From assembly GCA_036541255.1 (NCBI GenBank), contig JAZHDD010000035.1:1-64000 (forward strand): 64,000 bases of DNA, in the 5' to 3' direction. Of this stretch, positions 33,475 to 41,352 are shown in pieces (within the stretch, counting starts at the first letter, position 1; each line of letters opens with the position of its first letter). Under the pieces are notes generated by a model. That model saw only the letters and a program-made list of their open reading frames with translations. It had not been told where the DNA came from and did no database searches. The translations under genes and the position numbers were made by a program. The DNA comes from Paucidesulfovibrio sp036541255. GTDB taxonomy: Bacteria; Desulfobacterota; Desulfovibrionia; Desulfovibrionales; Desulfovibrionaceae.

Positions 33475-34203
33475 TTGGCCAGAAATCGCCATAATTTGAA
33501 TGCCCCCCTCGAAGAATTGCTGGAACGGGCCCGCAGCTGTTTCGGCGAAGTCGTTTTTGAGCGCGTGGAGCTTTCCGGCGGTCCTTTGGATATCCTCCAA
33601 ATCAAGGATATGCCCGCTTACATTGATAAATTGCTGGCGAAAAGCGGTGCTGGAGGGAAAGTAGAACTGCCATTGTGGGCCCGCGTCTGGCCCACCAATA
33701 TTGCTCTTTCTCTTTTCCTGGAAAAATGTCCGTTTCCGGACGGAGCGCAGTTTTTGGAAATCGGCGCGGGGATAGGGCTTGCGGGCTTGACCCTGGCGCG
33801 ACGTGGATTCACCGTGACCATCAGCGACTTGGAACCGGACGCCTTGCTGTTTTGCCGCATCAATGCCCTGCGTAACGGTCTGGGTGATCAGGTGCGCATT
33901 GAGCAAGTGGATTTCACCAAGGATCGTCTGGAGCGTCGCTTCCAGGCCGTGATCGGCTGTGAAATATTGTTCCGCGAGGTTTTTTTTGCGCCGTTGGCGG
34001 CATTTGTCGCTGCTCATCTTGATGATCGGCCGGATGCTGAAGTGATTCTTGGTTCGGACGGACTCCGGGAAGGACGCGGTTTTTTTCAGTTGATCCAGTC
34101 GGATTACGACATGATGCGTAAGGACGTGCCCTATACGGACACGGAGAGTGGCGAACGAAAAAACGCCTGCCTTTATCGTCTCAGGAGGAAGGCTGGTGCT
34201 TGA
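33475..34203 (+). CDS. Class I SAM-dependent methyltransferase
   Basis: The 242-residue protein has the SAM loop LEIGAGIGLAGLTLARRG and the acidic strand end TISDLEPDAL, typical of Nnt1-like (methyltransferase family 16) protein methyltransferases. WARVWPTNIALSLFL before the SAM loop supports this group. A protein substrate is plausible but unproven. TTG 33475 is chosen because AAGGAG (33464-33469) lies 5 bases upstream; a longer frame from 33418 would overlap the Tim44-like gene. Its 3' end overlaps the YcaO gene by 8 bases, so the two are coupled. Confidence 0.8.
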   Translation: MARNRHNLNAPLEELLERARSCFGEVVFERVELSGGPLDILQIKDMPAYIDKLLAKSGAGGKVELPLWARVWPTNIALSLFLEKCPFPDGAQFLEIGAGIGLAGLTLARRGFTVTISDLEPDALLFCRINALRNGLGDQVRIEQVDFTKDRLERRFQAVIGCEILFREVFFAPLAAFVAAHLDDRPDAEVILGSDGLREGRGFFQLIQSDYDMMRKDVPYTDTESGERKNACLYRLRRKAGA

Positions 34204-35950
34204 GTTTAAAAGTTGCCCCAAGGCTTACGAACTGGACCAGGACAAGGCTGTCAGCCCTGAGCAAACCGTGGCTCGGGTCAAGGCCCTGCTTGAGGAAAAA
34301 TGTGCGGGAGTGTTGGCGGAAACCGACCGGATCGATACGGGACGCTTGGGCATTCCCGTGTTTGTGAGCAAATGCGGTCCCAAGGCGCGTGATGTCATGC
34401 CTACGCGCAAGCAGATGGGCAAGGGTGCCTCTCCTGAACAGGCCGAGGCCTCGGCACTCATGGAGCTTGTGGAACGTTTCAGTTTTTTTACCTTTTGGAA
34501 CACCCCGGAGCTGTTCGAGGAATTGACATGGTCCGAGGCCGAGGAACTCTGGCCGGGCAACGTCATGCCGCTGTCACGTATGCTGCATTCCGTCGGCGAG
34601 GAACTGCCGGAAGAAAAAGCGCGTACCGTGCTTGATCTGGTGCGCTGGCGTTTTCATCCGGCCACCAATATTGCTTTGGGTCGCGAAGAGATGGTCCCTT
34701 TGGACTGGTTCAAGAAGCTCAATGAGTTTAACGGATCGTCCGCAGGCAATACCCCGGAGGAATCCGTGCTCCAGGGCGCGTGCGAATTGGTGGAACGGCA
34801 TGTCTGCGCCGTGCTGGACAGGACCCGGCCCGAACTGCCCACCATTGATGTCTCCGGTGCGGGTGATCCGGTTTTGACCCGTTTGATGGAATGTTTCGCC
34901 CGTTGCGGCGTGCAGGTGCTGCTCAAGGATTTCAGCATGGGCATGCCCGTGCCCACGGTGGCGGCTGTGGCCTGGGACCCGGCCACCTTCCCGGGCATGA
35001 GCGAGATCGTGTTCACGGCGGGCACGTCCTCTTCTCCGGCCAAGGCGGCGATTCGGGCCTTGACCGAAGTTGCCCAGCTGGCAGGGGATTTTTCCACCGG
35101 GCGCGTGTATGAAGCTTCTGGTCTGCCCAAGTTTACGAGTTTGGATCAGCTGGACTGGCTCCGTGCCGGTCCAGTGACGGAGCTTGATAGTTTGCCGAGC
35201 GTGGAGCATCCCGACATCCTGCGGGAATTGCAAGCTCTGGCTCGGGGCCTGGTCGAGAAAGGTGGTTCGGACTGCCATCTCTACAGCGTGGACATCCGGC
35301 ATCCTGATCTCGGCGTTCCGGCAAACTATAACTTCGTACCGGGCTTCGACTTCCGTGAACGGACAGGCCATCGCAGCCTGGGGCTGTTCGTGGGGCGCAT
35401 TCTGGCTGAGGAGGCCTCGGAGCTGGATGCCGCGGTCGGGCTGGAGATGCTTTCCGAAATATACCCTCATGCTTACTTTCTTCCCTTTTTTAAGGGGTTG
35501 CTGGCCTTGCGACAGGGCGATCCCGAAGGTGCAGCCGCTTATTTTACCGAAGCGGAGCCGCTCCAGCCCGCTGCTGAAGAGCAAGCCCTGGCAGCCTTTT
35601 ATCAGGCCTATGCTTTGAGTGTTTTGGGGCGGTGGGATGAGATCGAGTCCATCCTGACACGCGCAGCCAGCTTGGATCGCGACATCAAGGAAATATTCAA
35701 TTTGCGCGGCGTGTCACGCTACAAGGCCGGACGTTACGCCGAGGCAGCGCAGGACTTTACCGCAGCCCTGGATATTGATAGCGGATCAGCGCCGGATTTG
35801 GCCAATTTGGGCCTTTGTCACAAGGCCCTGGGAAATCCTGCAGTGGCGATGGATTACCTTGCAACCGCCTTGGAGATGGATTCGGCCCTGGAGTGGGCGC
35901 GACCTCACCTGGAGGAGTTGCGCTCCGCCGAAGGGGATTCGGTCGCTTGA
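34196..35950 (+). CDS. YcaO-domain protein with C-terminal TPR repeats
   Basis: The 584-residue protein has a YcaO domain (about 1-380) and TPR repeats (about 410-575). YcaO enzymes use ATP to activate peptide amides for cyclodehydration or thioamide formation. ATP-site pieces are seen: GKGASPEQAEASALMELVERFS and VLQGACELVERHVCAVLDR, with acidic residues spaced as in YcaO. The start GTG 34196 is preferred because AGGAGG (34183-34188) lies 7 bases upstream; a GTG at 34148 has poor spacing. It is 163 bases upstream of dsrC. No TfuA gene is seen nearby. Confidence 0.85.
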   Translation: MLEFKSCPKAYELDQDKAVSPEQTVARVKALLEEKCAGVLAETDRIDTGRLGIPVFVSKCGPKARDVMPTRKQMGKGASPEQAEASALMELVERFSFFTFWNTPELFEELTWSEAEELWPGNVMPLSRMLHSVGEELPEEKARTVLDLVRWRFHPATNIALGREEMVPLDWFKKLNEFNGSSAGNTPEESVLQGACELVERHVCAVLDRTRPELPTIDVSGAGDPVLTRLMECFARCGVQVLLKDFSMGMPVPTVAAVAWDPATFPGMSEIVFTAGTSSSPAKAAIRALTEVAQLAGDFSTGRVYEASGLPKFTSLDQLDWLRAGPVTELDSLPSVEHPDILRELQALARGLVEKGGSDCHLYSVDIRHPDLGVPANYNFVPGFDFRERTGHRSLGLFVGRILAEEASELDAAVGLEMLSEIYPHAYFLPFFKGLLALRQGDPEGAAAYFTEAEPLQPAAEEQALAAFYQAYALSVLGRWDEIESILTRAASLDRDIKEIFNLRGVSRYKAGRYAEAAQDFTAALDIDSGSAPDLANLGLCHKALGNPAVAMDYLATALEMDSALEWARPHLEELRSAEGDSVA

Positions 35951-35959
35951 TGCCTGGAG

Positions 35960-35988
35960 TTGACATTATGGTCCCGGACTATTATTAA
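35960..35988 (+). promoter_or_regulatory. Sigma70-type promoter for dsrC
   Basis: TTGACA (35960-35965) and TATTAA (35983-35988) are separated by 17 bases. Transcription would begin near 35995, leaving a 119-base leader. The leader holds a small hairpin AAGCGG/CCGCTT (36019-36037). It lies just after the YcaO stop, so dsrC has its own strong promoter. Confidence 0.65.
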
Positions 35989-36113
35989 ATTCCGTGAAAC
36001 TGAGTACCCCTTGTCGAAAAGCGGTGGATCGCCGCTTAGCGGATATGGAGCTTTCGCATCCCCGAAAGCATTGTTGACGCCGTAAGGCAATCAACTCATC
36101 AGGAGGAAAAGAG

Positions 36114-36431
36114 ATGGCGACTGTCGAGTACAATGGCAAATCTTTTGAGGTCGATGAAGACGGTTTCTTGCAGAGCTTTGATACTTGGACCCCCGACTGG
36201 GTGACCTACGTCAAGGAGCAGGAAGGCATTGCCGAGATCACCGACGATCACCAGAAAGTCATCGAGTTTCTGCAGGATTACTACAAGAAGAATGGTATTG
36301 CCCCCATGGTGCGTATCCTTTCCAAAGTAACCGGCTTCAAACTGAAACAGATCTATGAGCTGTTCCCCTCCGGCCCCGGCAAGGGAGCCTGCAAGATGGC
36401 CGGTCTGCCCAAGCCCACCGGCTGTGTGTAG
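36114..36431 (+). CDS. dsrC: Sulfite reductase-associated sulfur carrier DsrC
   Basis: The 105-residue protein is the small sulfur carrier of dissimilatory sulfite reduction. Its swinging C-terminal arm has two conserved cysteines ten residues apart: GKGACKMAGLPKPTGCV, with the last Cys penultimate. It is the substrate of DsrAB, forming a trisulfide that is re-reduced at the membrane by DsrMKJOP. FEVDEDGFLQSFDTWTPDW is the family N-terminal signature. AGGAGG lies upstream of ATG 36114. It is monocistronic, with its own promoter and a strong terminator. dsrAB is not in this window. Confidence 0.97.
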   Translation: MATVEYNGKSFEVDEDGFLQSFDTWTPDWVTYVKEQEGIAEITDDHQKVIEFLQDYYKKNGIAPMVRILSKVTGFKLKQIYELFPSGPGKGACKMAGLPKPTGCV

Positions 36432-36454
36432 CACCTGGTTTTGCCAGTAGATTG

Positions 36455-36484
36455 AGCGGGAGCTTCGGCTCCCGCTTTTTTTTG
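36455..36484 (+). terminator. Strong intrinsic terminator of dsrC
   Basis: AGCGGGAGC (36455-36463) and GCTCCCGCT (36468-36476) form a perfect 9-bp stem with a TTCG tetraloop, then a run of T. Confidence 0.95.
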
Positions 36485-36588
36485 TTGCAGAAAAGTAATT
36501 CCCGTTTGCCGAATGCTTGATGGGATGATAGGAGAGGTGGCCGTAAAGCGGCTAGTACGAACCTCAACGATTTTCACGGAGGCTGAAT

Positions 36589-37425
36589 ATGAATTCTTTT
36601 TGGGACACCAACGGTATGCGCATTCTCCTTGACCGGCTGATGTTTTGGGCAAGTGAATATGGACTGCGCATTCTTGTGGCCCTGGGTGTCATGTGGTTGG
36701 GAATCGTGCTTTCCCGCCGCGTCAGCAGGCTCGTTGCCGCACTTATGACCAAGGCCAAAGTGGAAGAAACCCTGGTCTGTTTTGCGCGCAATGTGGTCTA
36801 TTACATGCTGGTCGTTGCCGTTGGCATCGCTGCCGTGGGACAGGTCGGCATCGACGTGACTTCGTTTCTGGCTGTTCTTGGCGCCGCAGGCCTGGCCATC
36901 GGCCTGGCCCTCAAGGATTCGCTTTCCAACTTTGCTTCGGGCGTCATGTTGATTCTTTTCCGTTTCTTCCGTGTGGGCGATTATGTGACCGTTGCCGGAA
37001 CCTCGGGCACGGTCAAAGCCGTGAACCTCTTCAGCACCGAGTTGTTGACCCCGGACAATCAGAAACTCTATGTGCCCAACTCCAGCATTTTGGGAAGCGT
37101 GATCGTGAATGTCACGGCCAACGATACCCGACGTATCGATCTGGTCGTGGGCATTGGCTATGGCGACGATATCGGCAAGGCGCAGGGTATCCTGGAAGGC
37201 ATTCTCAAGGACGATCCCCGCGTGCTCAAAGACCCGGCCCCAACGGTCGCGGTTTCTGAACTGGGTGCGAGCAGCGTGGATTTTGTGGTCCGTCCCTGGG
37301 TGGCTACTGGCGAGTACTGGGACGTGCGTTTCGATCTGACCCGGCGGATCAAGGAAGTCTTTGATGCCCAAGGCGTTTCCATTCCTTTCCCGCAGCGCGA
37401 CGTGCATATTTACAACGACAAATAA
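36589..37425 (+). CDS. mscS: Small-conductance mechanosensitive channel, MscS family
   Basis: The 278-residue length equals that of E. coli MscS. It has two N-terminal helices and a pore helix (VTSFLAVLGAAGLAIGLALKDSLSNFASGVMLI) with the Gly/Ala packing of MscS TM3. After this comes the cytoplasmic beta domain (FRVGDYVTVAGTSGTVKAVNLFSTEL and PNSSILGSVIVN), and a C-terminal part with FPQRDVHI. It opens under membrane tension and protects against osmotic downshock. ACGGAGG lies upstream of ATG 36589. It is flanked by the dsrC terminator and a large hairpin, so it is probably monocistronic. Confidence 0.93.
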   Translation: MNSFWDTNGMRILLDRLMFWASEYGLRILVALGVMWLGIVLSRRVSRLVAALMTKAKVEETLVCFARNVVYYMLVVAVGIAAVGQVGIDVTSFLAVLGAAGLAIGLALKDSLSNFASGVMLILFRFFRVGDYVTVAGTSGTVKAVNLFSTELLTPDNQKLYVPNSSILGSVIVNVTANDTRRIDLVVGIGYGDDIGKAQGILEGILKDDPRVLKDPAPTVAVSELGASSVDFVVRPWVATGEYWDVRFDLTRRIKEVFDAQGVSIPFPQRDVHIYNDK

Positions 37426-37430
37426 AGTGA

Positions 37431-37492
37431 CGAACGGCAGGCGCGGACAGTGGAATATGCTTCTTGTCCGCGCTTGCTTGTCCATCGCCGTT
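37431..37492 (+). terminator. Nested hairpin after mscS, possible terminator
   Basis: GCGCGGACA (37441-37449) pairs with TGTCCGCGC (37465-37473), and outer arms GAACGGC and GCCGTTC flank it. There is no clear T-tract, so it may stabilise mRNA rather than terminate. Confidence 0.45.
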
Positions 37493-37510
37493 CTGCTAGG
37501 CATGGAGCTG

Positions 37511-37592
37511 CCGATGGGGGTGCCCCGGCCGGGCCGGAGCTGAGATCAAACCCTTGGAACGTGACGCAGCTTGCACTGCCGTACGGAATCGG
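37511..37592 (+). promoter_or_regulatory. TPP riboswitch aptamer
   Basis: The thiamine pyrophosphate (THI-box) conserved blocks occur in order: GGGGGTGCC (37516-37524), CTGAGAT (37540-37546), ACCC (37550-37553), GAAC followed by gTGA (37557-37564) and GGAA (37585-37588). P1 closes with CCGAT (37511-37515) and ATCGG (37588-37592). Spacing is right for a compact aptamer. It controls the cytX gene that follows. Confidence 0.93.
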
Positions 37593-37625
37593 GCGTCAGG
37601 TTACCTCCCGCCTTTTTCTCGCAGT

Positions 37626-37655
37626 GCCCCGCATTTTTTCATGGGGGCTTTTTTT
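37626..37655 (+). terminator. Expression platform of the TPP riboswitch
   Basis: GCCCC (37626-37630) pairs with GGGGC (inside 37644-37648), CAT with ATG in between (one bulged G), followed by seven T and then directly the cytX ATG at 37656. The same G-run is the likely ribosome site, so the hairpin could end transcription and hide the site at once. Confidence 0.8.
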
Positions 37656-38846
37656 ATGTCGAAACAGCAGCTTTCCTTTGCCAATCTGTTCTTCCTCTGG
37701 TTCGGTGCGGCAGTATCCGTGGCCGAGATCCTCACCGGGGGCCTGTTGGCTGAACTGGGTCTGTTCAAGGGAATGCTGGCCAACGTCTCGGGCCATGTCG
37801 TCGGTACTTGCCTGCTGGTTCTGGCCGGCCTGATAGGTTTCCGCGAACGCATCCCTGCGATCACCTCCACACGTATCTCCTTTGGCAAGCGCGGCTCCTA
37901 CATCATTTCGCTGATCAACGTGCTGCAACTCGTGGGCTGGACCGCCTGGATGGTTCTGCTTGGCGGTAATGCCTTGGATGGCTTGACCCAGGCGCTTTGG
38001 GGCTATTCCAATCCCTCGCTGCTGGCCGCATTTGTGGGTTCGTGTATTGGCTTTTGGGTGTTTTTGGGCGTGCGGGGCTTCAAATGGTTGAACATGGTCG
38101 CCGTGAGCCTGCTCCTGGTGCTTACCGTCGTGCTCAGCTGGGTGCTGCTCAGCAGTCCGGACGCGTTCAAGAATGTCGAGGGGCAGGGAGCGTTCCATTT
38201 TGGATTTGAAATGGCGGTGATCATGCCGCTGTCCTGGTTCCCGCTCATTTCCGACTACACCAGCATGGCCCGCACTCGTCGTGCCTCCTGGCTGGCACCG
38301 TTTTTGGGGTATCTGATCGGCAGTTGCTGGATGTACGGCATCGGACTCATGGGGGCGCTGCATTCCGGCAGCTTTGACCCCGCGCAAATGATGCTCGCCG
38401 CCAACCTGGGCCTTGTTGCTTTGGGCATCATCGGTTTGTCCACCGTGACCACGACTTTTTTGGATGTTTTTTCAGCAGCGCTTTCCACTCTGAATGTTTT
38501 CCCCAAGCTGAGCCGCCGATGGACTTCGGTGTTCTTTGCCGCGGCTGGAACAGTATTGGCTTTGTTCGTGCCGATCACCGAATATGAGTGGTTTTTGTAT
38601 ATTCTCGGCTCCCTGTTTGCTCCGCTTATTGCCATACTCTTGGCGGATTACTATGTTTTGCGGGTGGATAAACGGGAAACTTCCCTGGACCCCGTCGCGA
38701 TTCTGAGTCTTGCACTCGGCATCGGTCTGTATTATCTGCTTCGACCTTACGGGTTGGTGGTCGGCCCGACCTTGGCGACCATTGCCTGCGTTTTTGCCCT
38801 GCACCTTGCGCTCCGTGCGGCGACTTTGGTGCGTTGCAAGGGATAA
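37656..38846 (+). CDS. cytX: Hydroxymethylpyrimidine transporter CytX (NCS1 family)
   Basis: The 396-residue protein has about twelve hydrophobic helices and resembles cytosine permease CodB and its relatives (FFLWFGAAVSVAEILTGG; ISDYTSMARTRRASWLAPFLGY; TTTFLDVFSAALSTL). CytX is predicted to import the HMP precursor of thiamine. A TPP riboswitch directly upstream strongly supports thiamine control. ATG 37656 comes right after the riboswitch hairpin; the frame runs open to 37554, but that part is the riboswitch itself. No other thi gene is adjacent. Confidence 0.9.
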   Translation: MSKQQLSFANLFFLWFGAAVSVAEILTGGLLAELGLFKGMLANVSGHVVGTCLLVLAGLIGFRERIPAITSTRISFGKRGSYIISLINVLQLVGWTAWMVLLGGNALDGLTQALWGYSNPSLLAAFVGSCIGFWVFLGVRGFKWLNMVAVSLLLVLTVVLSWVLLSSPDAFKNVEGQGAFHFGFEMAVIMPLSWFPLISDYTSMARTRRASWLAPFLGYLIGSCWMYGIGLMGALHSGSFDPAQMMLAANLGLVALGIIGLSTVTTTFLDVFSAALSTLNVFPKLSRRWTSVFFAAAGTVLALFVPITEYEWFLYILGSLFAPLIAILLADYYVLRVDKRETSLDPVAILSLALGIGLYYLLRPYGLVVGPTLATIACVFALHLALRAATLVRCKG

Positions 38847-38935
38847 AAATGCGCGCCACACGAATTGCCTCTTGCCAAAGAGGGCATGGCCGGGTATGTA
38901 ACCCTGCTGCACGAAATGAATGACAGGAGACCGTC

Positions 38936-39160
38936 ATGAAAAATGATATCCATCCCAAATTGTTCAAGGCCAAGATCAGCTGCCATTGCGGTTTCGAAAC
39001 CGAGCTGATGACCTCCAAGGGCAAGCAGATCGAAGTGGAAATCTGCGCCAACTGCCACCCCTTCTACACTGGCAAGCAGCGCTTTGTGGATACTGCTGGT
39101 CGCATCGACCGTTTCCGCAAGAAGTACGCTCAGTTCGAGAAGGGCGCGGATTCCGAGTAG
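38936..39160 (+). CDS. rpmE: 50S ribosomal protein L31
   Basis: The 74-residue protein is the zinc-binding (C+) form of L31: KISCHCGFE gives Cys 16 and 18, and EICANCHPFYTGKQRFVDTAGRIDRFRKKY gives Cys 37 and 40 with the family's most conserved stretch. ACAGGAGACC precedes ATG 38936. A terminator follows at 39189. The 89-base gap after cytX contains a small hairpin GCCTCTT/AAGAGGGC without a T-tract. Confidence 0.96.
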   Translation: MKNDIHPKLFKAKISCHCGFETELMTSKGKQIEVEICANCHPFYTGKQRFVDTAGRIDRFRKKYAQFEKGADSE

Positions 39161-39188
39161 CTGCTTTCGGCGATCGCCGCAAGAAATG

Positions 39189-39222
39189 CCTCTATTGGAT
39201 TTTTACCAATGGAGGTTTTCTT
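39189..39222 (+). terminator. Intrinsic terminator of rpmE
   Basis: CCTCTATTGG (39189-39198) pairs with CCAATGGAGG (39206-39215) with one G-T pair, then TTTTCTT. An AAGAAA before the stem could pair with that T-rich end. It overlaps an in-frame ATG at 39209 that would extend the next gene. Confidence 0.85.
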
Positions 39223-39322
39223 GTTTGTCGCGACCGGCGTCCTCGTTTTCCCCGCCCTTTACTTTTTGGGGCCAGGGATTATCTTTCACGAGTGCTTCAA
39301 CTCCATCCCGAACGAGGTCAAC

Positions 39323-40279
39323 GTGAAGCTGAGTTCTCTTCTCTTTGCTGCTCCGACAGCTGTTGGCGGGCAGGCCTTGATCGAGGGCGTGATGATGCGC
39401 GCCCGCGACAGACTGGCCATTGCCGTTCGCAAGTCGGATGGTGAGATTAAGGTCGAGGTCCGGCCCTGGTTTTCCATGACCACGCACCCCTGGCTCAAGA
39501 AGCCCTTTGTGCGCGGTTTCCCTATCCTGCTCGAGACCATGGTCAATGGCATCCGCGCCCTGTATTGGTCTGCCAACGAGGCCTTGGACGAAGAAGGGGA
39601 GGAAGGAGAGGACGCGGGCGGTCTTTCCACGTGGCATATGGTCTTGACTATGGTTGCGGCCATTGGCTTTGCCTTGGGATTGTTCGTGGTCGTTCCCCAT
39701 TTTTTCTCTGTGGTCATGGAACAATGGGGCCTGGGGGGAGACGTGAACTCCCTGTCGTTCCACGCTTGGGACGGCCTGTTCAAGATGCTCATGTTCGTGG
39801 GCTATATCCTGGCCATTTCCTTCATGCCCGATATCCGCCGCGTGTTTCAGTATCACGGGGCCGAACACAAGACGATTTGGACCTTTGAAAGCGGGGCCGA
39901 ACTGACGCCTGCCGCTGCGCGCGGGTTCAGCCGGCTGCACCCGCGTTGCGGTACGGCTTTTCTGCTCTTTGTCCTGGCCTTGTCCATCGTGCTTTTCACT
40001 GTACTGGTACCGCTTCTGCTCCTATTGTATTCGCCCGAGGTGTTCATCCTCAAGCACCTGTACATCGTTGGCCTCAAGCTTGCGCTGATGGTGCCTGTGA
40101 GTTCCTTGTCCTATGAACTGATCCGTTTTTCCGGCAAATTTCATACGAATATTCTGTGCCGGATGCTGTGCTGGCCTGGCTTGGCGTTGCAGGGTTTGAC
40201 AACCAAGGAACCGGATGACTCCCAGATCGAGGTGGCTATCGCCGCCTTGCAGTGCGCCATTGCAGAGGAGGGCGCGTAA
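39323..40279 (+). CDS. DUF1385 family membrane protein
   Basis: The 318-residue protein begins near VGGQALIEGVMMR, the diagnostic DUF1385 N-terminus, and has about five membrane helices. YHGAEHKTIWTFE and LHPRCGTAFLLFV carry conserved His, Glu and Cys residues that suggest a metal-dependent function. The biochemical role is unknown to me; DUF1385 genes are often next to rpmE and prfA, as here. GTG 39323 with GAGG at 39314-39317 is preferred. ATG 39209 lies inside the rpmE terminator, although the added N-terminus would be hydrophobic. Its TAA directly abuts the prfA ATG. Confidence 0.85.
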   Translation: MKLSSLLFAAPTAVGGQALIEGVMMRARDRLAIAVRKSDGEIKVEVRPWFSMTTHPWLKKPFVRGFPILLETMVNGIRALYWSANEALDEEGEEGEDAGGLSTWHMVLTMVAAIGFALGLFVVVPHFFSVVMEQWGLGGDVNSLSFHAWDGLFKMLMFVGYILAISFMPDIRRVFQYHGAEHKTIWTFESGAELTPAAARGFSRLHPRCGTAFLLFVLALSIVLFTVLVPLLLLLYSPEVFILKHLYIVGLKLALMVPVSSLSYELIRFSGKFHTNILCRMLCWPGLALQGLTTKEPDDSQIEVAIAALQCAIAEEGA

Positions 40280-41350
40280 ATGTTCGCCAGATTGGACGAA
40301 ATAGAAGAGTCCTACCAAAAGTTGGAAAACCAGCTTGCGGAACCGGACATTTTTAGTGACCAGGAGCGCTATCGCAAGGTGACCAAGGCTCATGCCGAGC
40401 TGGGCGATATCGTCAAGGTCTATCGTGAGTATCAGAGCGCTTCGCGCAATCTTGCGGACAACAAGGAACTCTTGCGCGACAAGGATCCGGATATCCGTGA
40501 GATGGCGCAGCTCGAGATTCCCGAGCTGGAGGAGCTTGTCGAGAAACTCTCTGAAAAGCTCAAGGTCCTGTTGCTGCCCAAAGATCCTCTGGATGAAAAG
40601 GATACCATCGTGGAAATCCGCGCTGGCACAGGCGGTGATGAAGCCGCTCTGTTTGCTGCGGATCTTTTCCGCATGTATTGTCGGTTCGCCGAGGAAAAAC
40701 GTTGGAAAGTTGAAGTCATCAGTCAGCATGAGACAGGCACGGGGGGGCTTAAGGAAGTCATTGCCTCCATTTCCGGAGAGAAGGTCTACAGCTGGCTGAA
40801 GTACGAATCCGGTACCCACCGCGTACAGCGCGTACCCGCCACGGAATCTCAGGGACGCATACACACTTCGGCCGTGACCGTGGCCATTCTGCCGGAGGCC
40901 GAGGAAGTTGATGTGGATATTCGTCCCGAAGAACTTCGGGTGGACGTTTTCCGATCATCAGGCCCAGGAGGGCAATCCGTCAATACCACGGATTCGGCGA
41001 TCCGCATCACCCACTTGCCTTCGGGGTTGGTGGTTATTTGCCAGGACGAGAAATCCCAACACAAGAACAAGGCCAAGGCACTGAAGGTCCTGCGTTCGCG
41101 CTTGCTGCAAATGGAACAGGACAAGGCCAAGGCTGAACAGGATGCAGCGCGTCGATCTTTGGTCGGCAGTGGTGATCGCTCCGAGCGCATCCGCACCTAC
41201 AATTTCCCGCAGAGCCGTATCACGGATCATCGTATCAACCTGACCCTCTACAAGTTGGATCAGGTCATGGAAGGGGATCTGGAAGATATCGTGAGCGCTT
41301 TGGTTTCGCACTATCAGACCGAAGCCATGAAGAGCTCCGCTCAGGCGTGA
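40280..41350 (+). CDS. prfA: Peptide chain release factor 1
   Basis: RF1 ends translation at UAA and UAG. The 356-residue protein has the catalytic GGQ loop in SSGPGGQSVNTTDSAIR and the codon-reading tripeptide PAT in VQRVPATESQGRIHTSA, which distinguishes RF1 from RF2 (SPF). EIRAGTGGDEAALFAADLF is another family segment. The Gln of GGQ is methylated by PrmC, encoded immediately downstream. The start directly follows the DUF1385 stop, and the end overlaps the GTGA before prmC. Confidence 0.96.
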   Translation: MFARLDEIEESYQKLENQLAEPDIFSDQERYRKVTKAHAELGDIVKVYREYQSASRNLADNKELLRDKDPDIREMAQLEIPELEELVEKLSEKLKVLLLPKDPLDEKDTIVEIRAGTGGDEAALFAADLFRMYCRFAEEKRWKVEVISQHETGTGGLKEVIASISGEKVYSWLKYESGTHRVQRVPATESQGRIHTSAVTVAILPEAEEVDVDIRPEELRVDVFRSSGPGGQSVNTTDSAIRITHLPSGLVVICQDEKSQHKNKAKALKVLRSRLLQMEQDKAKAEQDAARRSLVGSGDRSERIRTYNFPQSRITDHRINLTLYKLDQVMEGDLEDIVSALVSHYQTEAMKSSAQA

Positions 41351-41352
41351 CC

